A DNA stretch of 64,000 nucleotides from Brevundimonas sp. Lineage in GTDB: Bacteria; Pseudomonadota; Alphaproteobacteria; Caulobacterales; Caulobacteraceae. Of the stretch, positions 9,190-17,930 are shown one piece after another. Where the stretch lies: NCBI RefSeq assembly GCF_027484365.1, contig NZ_JAIXTC010000016.1, positions 1 to 64,000 on the forward strand, written 5' to 3'. The notes below the pieces were generated by a model. It was not told the origin of the DNA and ran no database searches. It worked only from the letters and a program-made list of their open reading frames with translations. The translations under genes and the position numbers were made by a program. Positions within the stretch are counted from its first letter, which is position 1, and the number at the start of each line of letters is the position of its first letter.

Positions 9190-10253
9190 CCCCAGCGGGC
9201 GAGGGCATCCGCCAGGGAGATCGCGCCTGCGGGCTCGATCTGCGCGACCTGCCCATCGAAACGAGGGGCTGGTGAGGGTTGGAGCGGTGACCCGGCGAGC
9301 GTCTGCCGCGCCCGGTTGTGCGGATGATCGGCCGCCTCCGAAAATGTCAGGACCGGCGTGACGCAGGCTTCCGTTCCAGCGAAATGCGCGGCCCATTCGT
9401 CGCGGGTCCGGGTGGCGAACAGGGCTCCGAACGTCGTCTCGAGCGCGGGCCATTCACTGACAGGCATCTGGGGCGCATCCGCCGCATCGAGATTCAGACC
9501 GGCGAGCAGGGCGGCGTAGAAGCGGGGTTCCAGCGCCCCGACCGCGACGAACTTGCCGTCGGCGCAGGCATAGCAGCGGTAGAAGGGTGCGCCTCCGTCC
9601 AGCAGGTTCGAGCCACGCTCGCCTGACCACAGGCCGCTCGCCGTCAACGAGAAGAAGAGGGCAGACAGGAGCGACGTTCCGTCGGTCATGGCGGCATCGA
9701 CGACGCGTCCCTTGCCGATGGTCCGCGCCTCGATGAGGGCGGCCAGGACTCCCGTGATCAGCAGCATGGCGCCGCCGCCGTAGTCTCCGACGAGGTTCAG
9801 AGGCGGCACGGGCGGGGAACCGGCCTCGCCCATGGCGTGGAGCGCGCCGGTCAGGCCGATGTAGTTGATGTCATGTCCCACGGTCTGGGCCAGCGGCCCT
9901 GTCTGACCCCAGCCGGTGACGCGGCCGTAGACCAGTTTCGGGTTGCGCGCGGCGCAGTCCTCGGGCCCGAGGCCGAGGCGTTCCAGCACGCCGGGGCGGA
10001 AGCCTTCGATCACGGCGTCGGCGCCGGCGATGAGGTCGAGGACGCGCTCGCGGTCGGCGGGGGATTTCAGATCGACCACGACGGCGTCGCGGGCACGGTG
10101 CATGACGTCGTTTCCGACGTTGCCGAAGGCGCCGGCTTCTGCACGGCAGAGGCGCAGGACCTCGGCCCCGAGGTCTGCCAGGACCATGCCCGCGAAGGTC
10201 ACGGGTCCCAGGCCGTCGAATTCGATGATGCGGACGCCGGAAAGTGGTTTCAT
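9186..10253 (-). CDS. CaiB/BaiF family III CoA-transferase fold enzyme, alpha-methylacyl-CoA racemase-like
   Basis: 355 residues, the usual length for the racemase branch. The family start PLSGVRIIEFDGLGPVTFAG is present. GHDINYIGLTGAL and VGDYGGGAM correspond to the His and Asp that act as acid/base pair in alpha-methylacyl-CoA racemase, and CADGKFVAVGALEPRFY matches the region of the third active-site acidic residue. This supports epimerisation of 2-methyl-branched acyl-CoA thioesters, used in branched fatty acid or sterol side-chain breakdown, rather than plain CoA transfer. It is a single gene with no fatty-acid genes next to it. A CoA-transferase with another substrate remains possible. 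Confidence 0.85.
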   Translation of the reverse strand: MKPLSGVRIIEFDGLGPVTFAGMVLADLGAEVLRLCRAEAGAFGNVGNDVMHRARDAVVVDLKSPADRERVLDLIAGADAVIEGFRPGVLERLGLGPEDCAARNPKLVYGRVTGWGQTGPLAQTVGHDINYIGLTGALHAMGEAGSPPVPPLNLVGDYGGGAMLLITGVLAALIEARTIGKGRVVDAAMTDGTSLLSALFFSLTASGLWSGERGSNLLDGGAPFYRCYACADGKFVAVGALEPRFYAALLAGLNLDAADAPQMPVSEWPALETTFGALFATRTRDEWAAHFAGTEACVTPVLTFSEAADHPHNRARQTLAGSPLQPSPAPRFDGQVAQIEPAGAISLADALARWG

Positions 10254-10344
10254 GGTCGCTTGCTAGCGGCAGCCGGGAGCCCGGTCGAGGTCACGCAAGG
10301 AAGCGCCCGAGGCCTTTCTCACGCCTGTGACGACGGAGAAGCGA

Positions 10345-10421
10345 TGGTACGTCCTCTCGGGCTCGAACCGAGGACCCTCTGATTAAAAGTCAGATGCTCT
10401 AACCAACTGAGCTAAGGACGC
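10345..10421 (-). tRNA. tRNA-Lys (anticodon UUU)
   Basis: A complete cloverleaf reads on the minus strand: acceptor arms GCGTCCT and AGGACGT, D arm AGCTCAGTTGGTTAGAGC, anticodon loop CTTTTAA closed by a TCTGA/TCAGA stem, and T arm GGTTCGAGCC. The anticodon is UUU, reading lysine AAA/AAG. The 3' CCA is encoded in the DNA (10345-10347). It stands alone between the racemase gene and a lipoprotein gene. Confidence 0.97.
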
Positions 10422-10590
10422 ACATCGTGGTCGCAGAACGGCCGGGCCGTTTCGCGGTTGCGCCTTCTGGTTCATCGCGCGGGTCGGGTCAAGGGCTGTG
10501 GGCCGCCTTCCTTTTCTGATGATGTCGTTTGGCGTCGTGACTCCGGTCCTGCGACCGCTATTGTGAGCGAACATAAGGGGATGGACGGGC

Positions 10591-11253
10591 ATGCGCGGTT
10601 TCGGATTTATGGCGGCTTCGGCCGCACTCATCGGCCTTGCAGGGTGCAACCAGACCGAGGGCAAGGCGGTCGCCGCTCCGGCTGTCGCCCAGGCCGCGCC
10701 GCAGCCCAGTCAGGTGATGCAAGAGACCTTCGTCGACTGCATCTGGGGCGAGACCCAGGGGTCGGGTCTGTCGGTCTGGAGCTATGCCTGTCCGCAGGCC
10801 GGCAATACCCACATGGTCTATGACGCCAGCCTGCCGGGCTTCGCCCTGGAGGGGACCTACGACGGCCAGACGTCGCGCAGCCCGGCCATTATCGTGTTCA
10901 AGAAGGCCGCCGACGCGCCGATCGAATCCGTTCTGGCCGAGGCCCGGACGAAGTCGCCGGGGCCACATACGGCCGAGTGCGTGCTCGCGCGGCCGACCTA
11001 CGACGGTGTGGCAGAGGGCATCTACCACCTCGTTCCGCCGGCGCCGGTCAAGGCGCAATGGGAGGCCTTCGCCTCCGGCGAGGGCGACGCGGAACCGATG
11101 GAACCGCCGTGCGGCGATCTGGGCGAGCAGATGGTGGGCGATCACGTCTTCTATGTGCTGGACGGTGACCCGACGACGGTGCTGTGGGTCAATTTCGGCA
11201 GCGAGATCCAGCCGTTCGAGGCCGCCTCGATCCGGCCGTTGAACGCGGGCTAG
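10591..11253 (+). CDS. Predicted lipoprotein, unknown function
   Basis: 220 residues. Lipoprotein signal at the N-terminus (MRGFGFMAASAALIGLAGC), so it is probably attached to a membrane by Cys19. The mature chain is soluble, with five further cysteines (in FVDCIWGE, YACPQAG, AECVLARP and PPCGDLG among others) that could form disulfides in the periplasm. I do not recognise the domain. Seven bases separate its stop from the next lipoprotein gene, so the two form an operon. A purine-rich stretch (aaggggatgg) precedes the start. Confidence 0.75.
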   Translation: MRGFGFMAASAALIGLAGCNQTEGKAVAAPAVAQAAPQPSQVMQETFVDCIWGETQGSGLSVWSYACPQAGNTHMVYDASLPGFALEGTYDGQTSRSPAIIVFKKAADAPIESVLAEARTKSPGPHTAECVLARPTYDGVAEGIYHLVPPAPVKAQWEAFASGEGDAEPMEPPCGDLGEQMVGDHVFYVLDGDPTTVLWVNFGSEIQPFEAASIRPLNAG

Positions 11254-11259
11254 GCTCTG

Positions 11260-11799
11260 GTGCAGTTGCGTGGCGTCCTCCTTGTGATCCCGGTTCTGGC
11301 CCTGCTGGGCGGCTGCTCGGCCGCGCGGCAGGTGGGGGCGGGGTTCGGCGATGCGGCGACCCAGCCGCTGGTCGATCTGAACGTACGTCGGGACCAGATC
11401 CCGACGGTGTTGCTGCAGGCCCAGGCCAATCCCTATGACCGGCGCAATCTCAGCCAGTGCACGACCATCGGCGCCGAGGTGGCACGGCTGGACGAGGCCC
11501 TGGGGCCCGACCGGGACGAGCCGCCGGCGCCCGATGCGCCCACCCTGAACGAACGGGCCCAGGACGCCCTGGCCGAGGCAACTCTGGACGCGATCCGGAA
11601 CGCGGCGACGGACTTCATCCCCTACCGCAGCTGGATCCGGCAACTGACCGGCGCCCAGGCGCGGTCGAAGACGGTCCAGGATGCGGTCGAGGCGGGGCGG
11701 CTGCGGCGGGCCTTCCTGAAGGGGCTGGGGATGCGGGCCAACTGTGCGCCGCCCGCTTCCCCCGCCTGGTTCCGGCCGACAGGACGGTCGCAGCGCTAG
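11260..11799 (+). CDS. Predicted lipoprotein, unknown function
   Basis: 179 residues with a GTG start. The signal ends in a lipobox (LALLGGC). The mature part is mostly helical in character, with alternating Ala, Asp, Arg and Glu, and carries two isolated cysteines (SQCTTIG and RANCAPP). I do not recognise a family. It is the second gene of a lipoprotein pair with 10591-11253. Its stop codon directly abuts the stop of the convergent gene at 11800, leaving no intergenic space. Confidence 0.7.
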   Translation: MQLRGVLLVIPVLALLGGCSAARQVGAGFGDAATQPLVDLNVRRDQIPTVLLQAQANPYDRRNLSQCTTIGAEVARLDEALGPDRDEPPAPDAPTLNERAQDALAEATLDAIRNAATDFIPYRSWIRQLTGAQARSKTVQDAVEAGRLRRAFLKGLGMRANCAPPASPAWFRPTGRSQR

Positions 11800-12093
11800 C
11801 TAGCGACGCTTTTCGCTGCGGTCTCCTCTGATGTGGATCGTGCCGTCCTTTGCGAAGGCCTCGAACGACGGTTTGTCGATGTTGCGGAACTCGCCGGTGC
11901 GGTCCCAGTCCCAGTCGAAGGAGATGCGCTCGCCCTTGTGCGCGAACTTGCCCGACCAGTGGGCGAAGAAGGAGTATTTGTCGCCGCCGATGATGATGAC
12001 GTGGCGATGCAGTGCGGTTTCGTTGCCGTCCGGGCGGGGCGGTTCCTCAAGGTAGGTGTTGTAGGCGTGGAAGCCGGACTTCTCGATGCGCAT
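11800..12093 (-). CDS. Conserved-looking small protein downstream of tgt, unknown function
   Basis: 97 residues, soluble, rich in aromatic and charged residues (FHAYNTYLEE, YSFFAHWSGKF, ISFDWDWDRTG). No signal peptide, membrane helix or catalytic motif is visible. The start lies two bases after the tgt stop on the same strand, so it is almost certainly translated from the tgt message. A function in queuosine or tRNA metabolism would be guilt by association only. The N-terminal MRIEKSGFHAYNTYLEEPP looks like a real folded start and not a shadow frame. Confidence 0.7.
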   Translation of the reverse strand: MRIEKSGFHAYNTYLEEPPRPDGNETALHRHVIIIGGDKYSFFAHWSGKFAHKGERISFDWDWDRTGEFRNIDKPSFEAFAKDGTIHIRGDRSEKRR

Positions 12094-12095
12094 GA

Positions 12096-13205
12096 TCAGT
12101 TCGACGTGTGGCGGGCGTGGAAGTCGCGACGGAACTGTTCGAAGCGGCCGTGCTGGATGGCGTCGCGCATGGCGGCGGTCAGGGCCTGGAAGAAGGCGAT
12201 GTTATGCCAGCTGAGCAGGATCTTGCCGAGGATTTCGTCGGCCCGGATCAGGTGGTGCAGATAGGCTTTTGAGTACGACGAAGACGGTCCGTCGATCGTG
12301 GGGTCGAGCGGGTCCTGATCCTCGGCGAAGCGGGCGTTCTTGAGGTTGATCGGCCCCTCCCAGGTCCAGGCCTGGCCGTGGCGGCCGGCGCGGGTGGGCA
12401 GGACGCAGTCGAACATGTCGACGCCGCGCCAGACCGCCTCGACCAGGTCGATCGGCTTGCCGACGCCCATCAGATAGCGGGGACGGTCGGCGGGCAGCAT
12501 GTCGGGGGCGTAGTCGAGGACCTCGCACATGGCCTGATGGCCTTCGCCGACAGCGAGGCCGCCGATGGCGTAGCCGTCGAAGCCGATCTCCTGAAGCTGT
12601 TCCGACGACTGGCGGCGCAGATCCTCGAAGGTCGAGCCCTGCTGGATGCCGAACAGGGCCTGGGTCTCGCGGGTTCCGAAGGCGGCTTTAGAGCGGGCGC
12701 CCCAGCGGACGGAGAGTTCCATCGCGGCTTTCGCGGCGGGCTTTTCGGCCGGGTAGGCCACGCACTGGTCGAGCTGCATCGAGATGTCGGCGCCGATGCG
12801 GTCGGCCTGGATCTCGATCGACCGCTCGGGCGAGAGAACGTGTTTCGAGCCGTCGATGTGGCTGGAGAAGGTGACGGCGTCCTCCTTCACCTTCGAGATG
12901 CCGGCCAGGGACATGACCTGGAAGCCGCCGCTGTCGGTCAGGATCGGCCTGTCCCAGCCCATGAATTTGTGAAGCCCGCCGAGCCGCTCCATCCGTTCGG
13001 GACCGGGGCGTAACATCAGGTGATAGGTATTGCCCAGGATGATGTCGGCGCCGGTAGCCTTCACCTGATCCACGGTCATCGCCTTGACCGTGGCGGCGGT
13101 GCCGACCGGCATGAAGGCGGGGGTGCGGATGTCGCCGCGCGGGGTCTTCAACACGCCGGTGCGGGCGCGGCCTTCGGTGGCGGAGATGTCGAACGGGAAG
13201 GGCAA
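12096..13205 (-). CDS. tgt: Queuine tRNA-ribosyltransferase (tRNA-guanine transglycosylase)
   Basis: 369 residues from the chosen start. The enzyme swaps guanine 34 for a queuosine precursor in tRNAs with GUN anticodons. Visible: the family start [20 protein letters not shown], the active-site segment [37 protein letters not shown], and the zinc-site region with MFDCVLPTR and, near the end, [12 protein letters not shown]. An open frame continues to 13601, but the extra 132 codons are repetitive and cover tandem repeats. I therefore set the start at the TTG at 13205, which gives MPFPFDI and the normal length; the ribosome site there is weak, so the exact start is uncertain. Followed by a small gene two bases downstream. 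Confidence 0.92.
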   Translation of the reverse strand: MPFPFDISATEGRARTGVLKTPRGDIRTPAFMPVGTAATVKAMTVDQVKATGADIILGNTYHLMLRPGPERMERLGGLHKFMGWDRPILTDSGGFQVMSLAGISKVKEDAVTFSSHIDGSKHVLSPERSIEIQADRIGADISMQLDQCVAYPAEKPAAKAAMELSVRWGARSKAAFGTRETQALFGIQQGSTFEDLRRQSSEQLQEIGFDGYAIGGLAVGEGHQAMCEVLDYAPDMLPADRPRYLMGVGKPIDLVEAVWRGVDMFDCVLPTRAGRHGQAWTWEGPINLKNARFAEDQDPLDPTIDGPSSSYSKAYLHHLIRADEILGKILLSWHNIAFFQALTAAMRDAIQHGRFEQFRRDFHARHTSN

Positions 13206-13286
13206 GGGCGGGTCTCGATGAGGGGAGGCGCGTCTTAGAGCGGGGGCAAGGCCTTGGGAAGGCGGAGGGGCCGGACCCAAAAACAC

Positions 13287-13377
13287 CGTCCGAAGCGTTC
13301 GAAGCGTCCGAAGCGTTCGGGTCGGCGCGACTCCGGGACGGAGTCCACAGAGTCCAGATAGTCCACTGAGTCCAGAT
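13287..13377. repeat. Two adjacent 18-bp tandem duplications built on a 9-bp period
   Basis: An 18-bp unit beginning CGTCCGAAG occurs twice (13287-13304, 13305-13322), and a different 18-bp unit beginning AGTCCACAG occurs twice (13342-13359, 13360-13377). Within each unit the two halves resemble each other, giving a 9-bp rhythm. Read on the minus strand it would encode a three-residue repeat (RTL, SGL). It sits upstream of tgt in the interval 13206-13518, where I see no gene. Confidence 0.7.
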
Positions 13378-13518
13378 CCGGGGCGGCGTGAGAGCCGGGT
13401 TGTCAAAGATCGTGCCCAGTGTCGCACGGTTTTGCGGGGCGCCTGCGATAATGGCTCTGGATAGAGCCGAGCGTTGTTTTGAAAGGCGGATTCGGGGGAT
13501 GTGTTGATCAACAAGCGT

Positions 13519-13684
13519 CCTTCTCCCCTTGCGGGAGAAGGTGGCAGCCGAAGGCTGACGGATGAGGGGTCACGCCGGCGTGGGGGGGGCTCAGCCGTCA
13601 AAAGCCGTGTGACCCCTCACCCGATCGCGCAAGGACGACGGCAAGCCGTCGTGCGCGAGCTCCCTCTCCCGCAGGGGGAGAGGG
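13519..13684. repeat. Intergenic palindromic repeat element, copy 1
   Basis: A compound dyad of about 166 bp. The left end is a hairpin (CCTTCTCCC...GGGAGAAGG), the right end another (CCCTCTCCC...GGGGGAGAGGG), and the interior arms GATGAGGGGTCAC and GTGACCCCTCAC also pair. It ends exactly at the stop codon of the thioesterase gene, so on the minus strand it probably serves as that gene's transcript end. A related copy is at 51563-51702. Confidence 0.75.
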
Positions 13685-14548
13685 TTAAGACCGCGCCGGC
13701 CGTACCGGCGCCAGTTTCCGGCGCTGTCGTGACAGGGCCAGGGGCGTGCCGTCGGCGGCCCAGACGGTGGCGTCGTCGACGGTCCAGCCGGAGCCGAAAT
13801 CGAGCATGCGGAACTCGAAGAAGGCCCAGCCGTCCGGGCAGTGGTCGGGCGTCGGGTCGGTCAGGATGTCGTAGCGCAGGTCCACCGTGGCCATGCCCAC
13901 AGGCCTGTCCAGGGCCGTCCAGACAGGGGGATACAGCGCGTCCAGAAGGTAGCAGAGCCCGATGGCGTCCAGGGGCCCGCCGTCGCGGATCTTCATCCAG
14001 CAGCGCTCGATGACCGGTCGACCGGGGACGGGCTGAAGGATGTGGGGGCCGGTCTCGAAGCGATAGTCGACGTGCTGGGAGAAGCGCGGAGCCATCGGGC
14101 CTTCAAGTCCCCGGCCGGTCTGGAGCGCGCCGAGCGGGGGCGGCGTGGCGAGCGGCGTCATGGCCGGGCCGGGCACGTCGTCGCCGAAGGTGGCGCTGGC
14201 GTGGTTGGTCAGGCGGTTCTGGCCCTCCCGGTCCTTCTGGGTGACGTCGACCTGGGCGAAGGATGCGCTGCGGCCGCCGCGCAGCATTCGCGGCGTGAAC
14301 TGGATCGGCTGACCGAAGCGGGCCGGGGTCATGAACTGGGCTGACAGACTGCGGAGCGGGGCGGCGATGGCGAGGCCCTGTTGCATCGAGGCGGCGCACA
14401 GGGCCGCGATCAGGCCGCCGAACGGAAAGCCGGTCTCGGGCGGGGCGTTCAGCCGGCCGTTGGAGAAGTCGCCGTGCAGGTCGGCGCTGAGTACGCCGTC
14501 ATCGCCGGGGGTCAGGGTCAGGGCTTGCGCGATCGTCTGTTCAGGCAT
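13685..14548 (-). CDS. Acyl-CoA thioesterase, TesB-like double hotdog protein
   Basis: 287 residues from ATG 14548. The enzyme class hydrolyses acyl-CoA thioesters. Features are a double hotdog layout: the N-terminal half carries NAPPETGFPFGGLIAALCAAS and SLSAQFMTPARFGQPIQF, and the C-terminal half carries WMKIRDGGPLDAIGLCYLLDALYPPVW and DLRYDILTDP, with WTVDDATVWAADGTPLALSRQ near the end as in TesB-like thioesterases. An open frame extends to 14761, but the added residues overlap the promoter region of the divergent HxlR gene, and the ATG chosen gives the family start. Substrate chain length cannot be read from the sequence. Confidence 0.85.
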   Translation of the reverse strand: MPEQTIAQALTLTPGDDGVLSADLHGDFSNGRLNAPPETGFPFGGLIAALCAASMQQGLAIAAPLRSLSAQFMTPARFGQPIQFTPRMLRGGRSASFAQVDVTQKDREGQNRLTNHASATFGDDVPGPAMTPLATPPPLGALQTGRGLEGPMAPRFSQHVDYRFETGPHILQPVPGRPVIERCWMKIRDGGPLDAIGLCYLLDALYPPVWTALDRPVGMATVDLRYDILTDPTPDHCPDGWAFFEFRMLDFGSGWTVDDATVWAADGTPLALSRQRRKLAPVRPARS

Positions 14549-14778
14549 GCGCGGGTCGTAGCTCGGGAAAGGAACGGGCGGAAGCGGGGCTTCCGCCCGC
14601 CAGTCGGGAATGCAGGAACGCTGCGAGGAGTGCTCGCCTCGTCCGTAGCGAAACAAGACTGACTTACTGCGTTCCTTTTGGCAACCCTCTTGCCAAACCG
14701 CTGACGCAGGGTCACTTTCAATCTCTTGCCGGGCGTCACCTTGTTGGAAAGCCGCCCACAATTTGCCGGACGACGCCT

Positions 14779-15282
14779 ATGGGACGCACTGCAGACTACT
14801 CCAAACAAAGCTGTTCGATCGCTGCGACCCTGGAGGTGATCGGCGATCCGTGGACGCTGCTGGTCATTCGCGACGCCTTCCAGGGCGTGAAACGGTTCGA
14901 ACAGTGGCAGGAGCGACTGGGCGTGGCCCGAAACGTCCTGGCCGCGCGGCTCAAAACCCTGGTGCAGCACGGAGTTCTGGAGCCGAAGCTCTATTCCGAA
15001 CGCCCGCCCCGCAATGAATATGTCCTGACGCCCAAGGGCCTGGCGCTGTCGGACGTGCTGATCGTCATGCACGGCTGGGGCTCGCAGCATCTGTATGGCG
15101 AGGCGGATTCCGGCGTCAGCTTCACCCACAAGACCTGCGGCGCAGAGCTCAAGCCGCGGGTGGCCTGTTCCTGCTGCGGCGAGATCGTGAAGCGCCGCGA
15201 CACCGGGATCCATTTCCATGCGAACCGGCCGACCGTGGCCGAGATCATGCCCAAGGACACCGCGACGGAAGAGGCGGCGTGA
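14779..15282 (+). CDS. HxlR-family winged-helix transcriptional regulator
   Basis: 167 residues. The first ~100 residues are a typical HxlR winged helix: CSIAATLEVIGDPWTLLVIRDAFQG, the recognition segment RLGVARNVLAARLKTLVQHGVLE, and the wing ending YVLTPKGLAL. Residues ~110-160 add a small tail with Cys motifs (HKTCGAEL, CSCCGEIV) that looks like a metal or redox knuckle; many HxlR proteins sense thiols or electrophiles. It overlaps the following glutathione transferase by four bases (GTGA) and diverges from the thioesterase gene, so it may control one or both. The ligand is unknown. Confidence 0.9.
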   Translation: MGRTADYSKQSCSIAATLEVIGDPWTLLVIRDAFQGVKRFEQWQERLGVARNVLAARLKTLVQHGVLEPKLYSERPPRNEYVLTPKGLALSDVLIVMHGWGSQHLYGEADSGVSFTHKTCGAELKPRVACSCCGEIVKRRDTGIHFHANRPTVAEIMPKDTATEEAA

Positions 15283-16037
15283 GCCGACCGCCGGTCACCC
15301 TGATCGGCAATCCGGTCTCGCCCTATGTGCGCAAGATCCTGGCGATCTGCGCGGTGAAGGGGATCGAGGTCGCGATCGATCCGATCACGCCGTTCCGGGG
15401 CGATGAACGGTTCTCCGAGCTGAGTCCGCTGCGGCGGATTCCGGTCTGGATCGAGGGTGACGTCACCCTGTGCGACAGCTCCATCATCGCCCAGTATATC
15501 GAGGACACGCGACCCGAGCCCTCGGTGCTGCCGGTCGATCCGAGAGATCGGGCCAGGGCGCGCTGGATCGAGGAATATGCCGATACCCGGCTGTTCGACG
15601 TCCTGGGCTGGAAGCTGTTCTTCCAGATCGCCATCAAACCCCGCATCCTGAAGGAAGAGATCGACCGGAACCTTGTCGAGACGGCGAGGGCGGTCGAGAT
15701 CCCGGAGACCTTCGACTACCTCGAGACCGTGATGCCGGAGACGGGGTTCCTGTTCGGGGAGAGCGCGGGGCTGGCCGACTTCAGCCTGGCGCCGGCCTTC
15801 CTGAATGCGCGGGTCGTGGGGACCGAGGTCGACGCCGGGCGCTGGCCGAAGCTCGCCGCCTGGCTGGGGCGGGTCGAGGCGGACACGCCGATGAAGCGGC
15901 TGAATGCGCTCGCCCAGGCCCTCATGTCCACGAAGCTGGCCGATCAGCCGGCGGTGATGGCCGAGCATGGCTACGTGATCGCCGAACGCTCGCACGACGG
16001 CGGACGGGCCATGCGCGGGCCCATGTCGCCGACCTAG
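15279..16037 (+). CDS. Glutathione S-transferase family protein
   Basis: 252 residues with a GTG start overlapping the HxlR stop. An N-terminal thioredoxin-fold domain spans about residues 1-85 (TLIGNPVSPYVRKILAICAVKG, the cis-Pro region LRRIPVWIEGD, and LCDSSIIAQYIEDTRP, whose Asp-Ser pair contacts glutathione). An all-helical domain covers about 90-215 (LFGESAGLADFSLAPAFLNAR carries the conserved Asp cap). No catalytic Cys follows the first strand; Ser or Tyr chemistry is more likely. Coupling to an HxlR regulator suggests detoxification of an electrophile. Its 3' end overlaps the convergent hemerythrin gene by four bases. Confidence 0.88.
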   Translation: MSRPPVTLIGNPVSPYVRKILAICAVKGIEVAIDPITPFRGDERFSELSPLRRIPVWIEGDVTLCDSSIIAQYIEDTRPEPSVLPVDPRDRARARWIEEYADTRLFDVLGWKLFFQIAIKPRILKEEIDRNLVETARAVEIPETFDYLETVMPETGFLFGESAGLADFSLAPAFLNARVVGTEVDAGRWPKLAAWLGRVEADTPMKRLNALAQALMSTKLADQPAVMAEHGYVIAERSHDGGRAMRGPMSPT

Positions 16038-16615
16038 CCTCTGAAGTGATCGGCGTGACGGGTGATCAGGGGGACGACGATGTCCTCCTCGTCCTCCAGA
16101 TGGCGAGCCAGAGCCGGACCGGCCGCATCGAGGGCGTCGGCGAGGCGGGCGGCGGCGTCGCCGGCCGTCGGGGCATTGCCGCTGACGCCCTGATGGAAGT
16201 CGAGGCCGGTCCGGAACAGGGTCTCCAGCTGGCCGTGGATGGCGTCGTGGTCGCGGTCCAGCAGGTCGATGCCGGCGCCGATGCGAGGCTCCACCCGACG
16301 CATGGTCGGGAAATAGTGGTGGGTCTCGATATTGTGGTGGCCGTCCAGGTGCTGGAGGAACGCTTGCAGGACGGGGATCAGGCGACGGTGCAGTTCGGGC
16401 AGGGCGAGGGCTCCTGCGCGCCATTGTGTGGTCAGGGCGTCCATCTGGGCGACCTCGCGGCGAAAGCCGGCGTGCATCTGCAGCCAGAAGCGGGCCATGG
16501 CCGCGACTTCGTGGCCGTGCCAGCGGTCGCGGGGGAGGTCGGCGAGCAGGTAGCGGTACGCCTCGGGCAGGCCCTGACGGGTGGAGAGATCGTCAGACAA
16601 CGGCAGAAACGACAC
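16034..16615 (-). CDS. Hemerythrin-like domain protein
   Basis: 193 residues, almost all helical. The di-iron hemerythrin pattern is visible as spaced histidines and acids: [12 protein letters not shown] early, [15 protein letters not shown] with HxxxE in the middle, [14 protein letters not shown], and [23 protein letters not shown] at the end. Such proteins bind oxygen or act in nitric oxide, iron or redox handling. The start at 16615 lies inside the end of mnmA (23-base overlap, same strand), so the two genes are translationally linked, an unusual pairing. Confidence 0.85.
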   Translation of the reverse strand: MSFLPLSDDLSTRQGLPEAYRYLLADLPRDRWHGHEVAAMARFWLQMHAGFRREVAQMDALTTQWRAGALALPELHRRLIPVLQAFLQHLDGHHNIETHHYFPTMRRVEPRIGAGIDLLDRDHDAIHGQLETLFRTGLDFHQGVSGNAPTAGDAAARLADALDAAGPALARHLEDEEDIVVPLITRHADHFRG

Positions 16616-17831
16616 AGGCCGTCGTCGTGGCGATGAAGCCGCCGCCCAGCAGGCGGTCGGGGTCGGCGGGGTCGTAGAGGGCGCAGGCCTGGCCGGGGGC
16701 GACGCCTTCTTCTCCGGTCTCGAAGACGATCGAGATCGCCCCGTCCTGAAGCGTCAGACGGGCGGGCGAAGGCGGGCGGGTCGAGCGGACGCGGGCGAGG
16801 ACGGAGGCGCCGGCCTCGGCGGCCGCTTCGATCGAGGCTTCGTCGCCGAGCCAGTTGGTCTCGTCCAGCGTCAGGGCGGCGGTCAGCAGGGCCTCGCGCG
16901 GGCCGACGATGACGCGGCGGTTGTCGGGGTCCAGCTTCGTCACGAACAGGGGCTCGCCCACGGCGACGTTCAGGCCCCGGCGCTGGCCGATGGTGTAGTC
17001 GGTGATGCCGGCGTGACTGCCCAGGACGCGGCCGTCCATGTGGACGATCTCCCCGGCCTCGCGGCCTTGCGGACGGAGGCGGTCGATCAGGGTGCGGTAG
17101 TCGCCGGACGGGACGAAGCAGATGTCCTGGCTGTCGGGCTTGGACGCGATCTTCAGGCCCAGGGACTGGGCGACGCCGCGCACGGCGGGCTTTTCCAGAC
17201 CGGCGAGCGGGAAGCGCAGATAGTCGAGCTGGTCGCGCGTGGTGGCGAACAGGAAGTAGGACTGGTCGCGCGAGGGGTCGATGGCCTTGCGCATCTGGGT
17301 GCGGCCGTCGGCGGTCAAGGCCCGACCGACGTAGTGGCCGGTGGCCATGGCGGCGGCGCCGAGATCGCGGGCGACATCCAGCAGGTCGCGGAACTTGACC
17401 GTCTGATTGCAGCGGATGCAGGGGACCGGGGTCCGGCCCTGCAGATAGTCGTCGGCGAACTGGTCGATGACCGCGTCGCGGAACCGGCTCTCGTAGTCGA
17501 GGACATAGTGGGGGATGCCCAACATCTCGGCGGCGAGGCGGGCGTCGTGGATGTCCTGGCCCGCGCAGCAGGCGCCCTTCTTCTTCAGGGCCGCGCCGTG
17601 GTCGTAGAGCTGCAGGGTGACGCCGACCACATCATAGCCGGCCCTGTGCAGAAGGGCCGCGACGACGGTGGAGTCCACCCCGCCGGACATGGCCGCGACG
17701 ACGCGGGAGCCGACCGGCAGGCCGACCGCCAGGCGCGCGCTCTCGACCGCCGCATCCAGCTCGGCCGGAGACGACAGGGGGGCGATGTCGGGGATCGCGC
17801 AAACAGGCTCGATGAGCGTCATCGCGCGCAT
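16593..17831 (-). CDS. mnmA: tRNA-specific 2-thiouridylase
   Basis: 412 residues. The enzyme thiolates uridine 34 of tRNA-Lys, tRNA-Glu and tRNA-Gln using ATP and a relayed sulfur. Visible: the PP-loop [26 protein letters not shown], a first catalytic-type Cys region (KGACCAGQD), the second Cys in [43 protein letters not shown], and a C-terminal beta domain with [18 protein letters not shown]. Residues 1-45 are an extra N-terminal stretch before the PP-loop; the start could be one of two Met codons. Both tRNA-Lys isoacceptors, including the UUU target, are encoded in this window. Confidence 0.95.
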   Translation of the reverse strand: MRAMTLIEPVCAIPDIAPLSSPAELDAAVESARLAVGLPVGSRVVAAMSGGVDSTVVAALLHRAGYDVVGVTLQLYDHGAALKKKGACCAGQDIHDARLAAEMLGIPHYVLDYESRFRDAVIDQFADDYLQGRTPVPCIRCNQTVKFRDLLDVARDLGAAAMATGHYVGRALTADGRTQMRKAIDPSRDQSYFLFATTRDQLDYLRFPLAGLEKPAVRGVAQSLGLKIASKPDSQDICFVPSGDYRTLIDRLRPQGREAGEIVHMDGRVLGSHAGITDYTIGQRRGLNVAVGEPLFVTKLDPDNRRVIVGPREALLTAALTLDETNWLGDEASIEAAAEAGASVLARVRSTRPPSPARLTLQDGAISIVFETGEEGVAPGQACALYDPADPDRLLGGGFIATTTACVVSAVV

Positions 17832-17876
17832 ATAGAGAGACTGGAGGACGATTTCGAGGCCGAAGGCCCAAACGAC

Positions 17877-17908
17877 GACGGCCGCCCCCGTCGCCGGGAG
17901 CGGCCGTC
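17877..17908 (-). terminator. Hairpin downstream of sciP, possible terminator
   Basis: Perfect 9-bp stem GACGGCCGC (17877-17885) and GCGGCCGTC (17900-17908). On the minus strand it follows the sciP stop by about 20 bases and precedes mnmA. A T run after it is short (TTT), so it may attenuate more than terminate. Confidence 0.45.
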
Positions 17909-17930
17909 GCTTCGTTCGGGGGAGAAAATC

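Noticed and set aside
10422..10590. Candidate small gene between tRNA-Lys and the lipoprotein gene.
   Set aside because: Frames here are short, without a ribosome site or protein-like composition.
13287..13377. Considered as a CRISPR array.
   Set aside because: Units are contiguous without unique spacers and too short; no cas genes anywhere in the window.
13206..13601. Possible 132-codon N-terminal extension of tgt.
   Set aside because: It covers tandem DNA repeats and part of the palindromic element, and the family starts at FPFDI. The extension cannot be fully excluded, so the repeat is reported as a finding.
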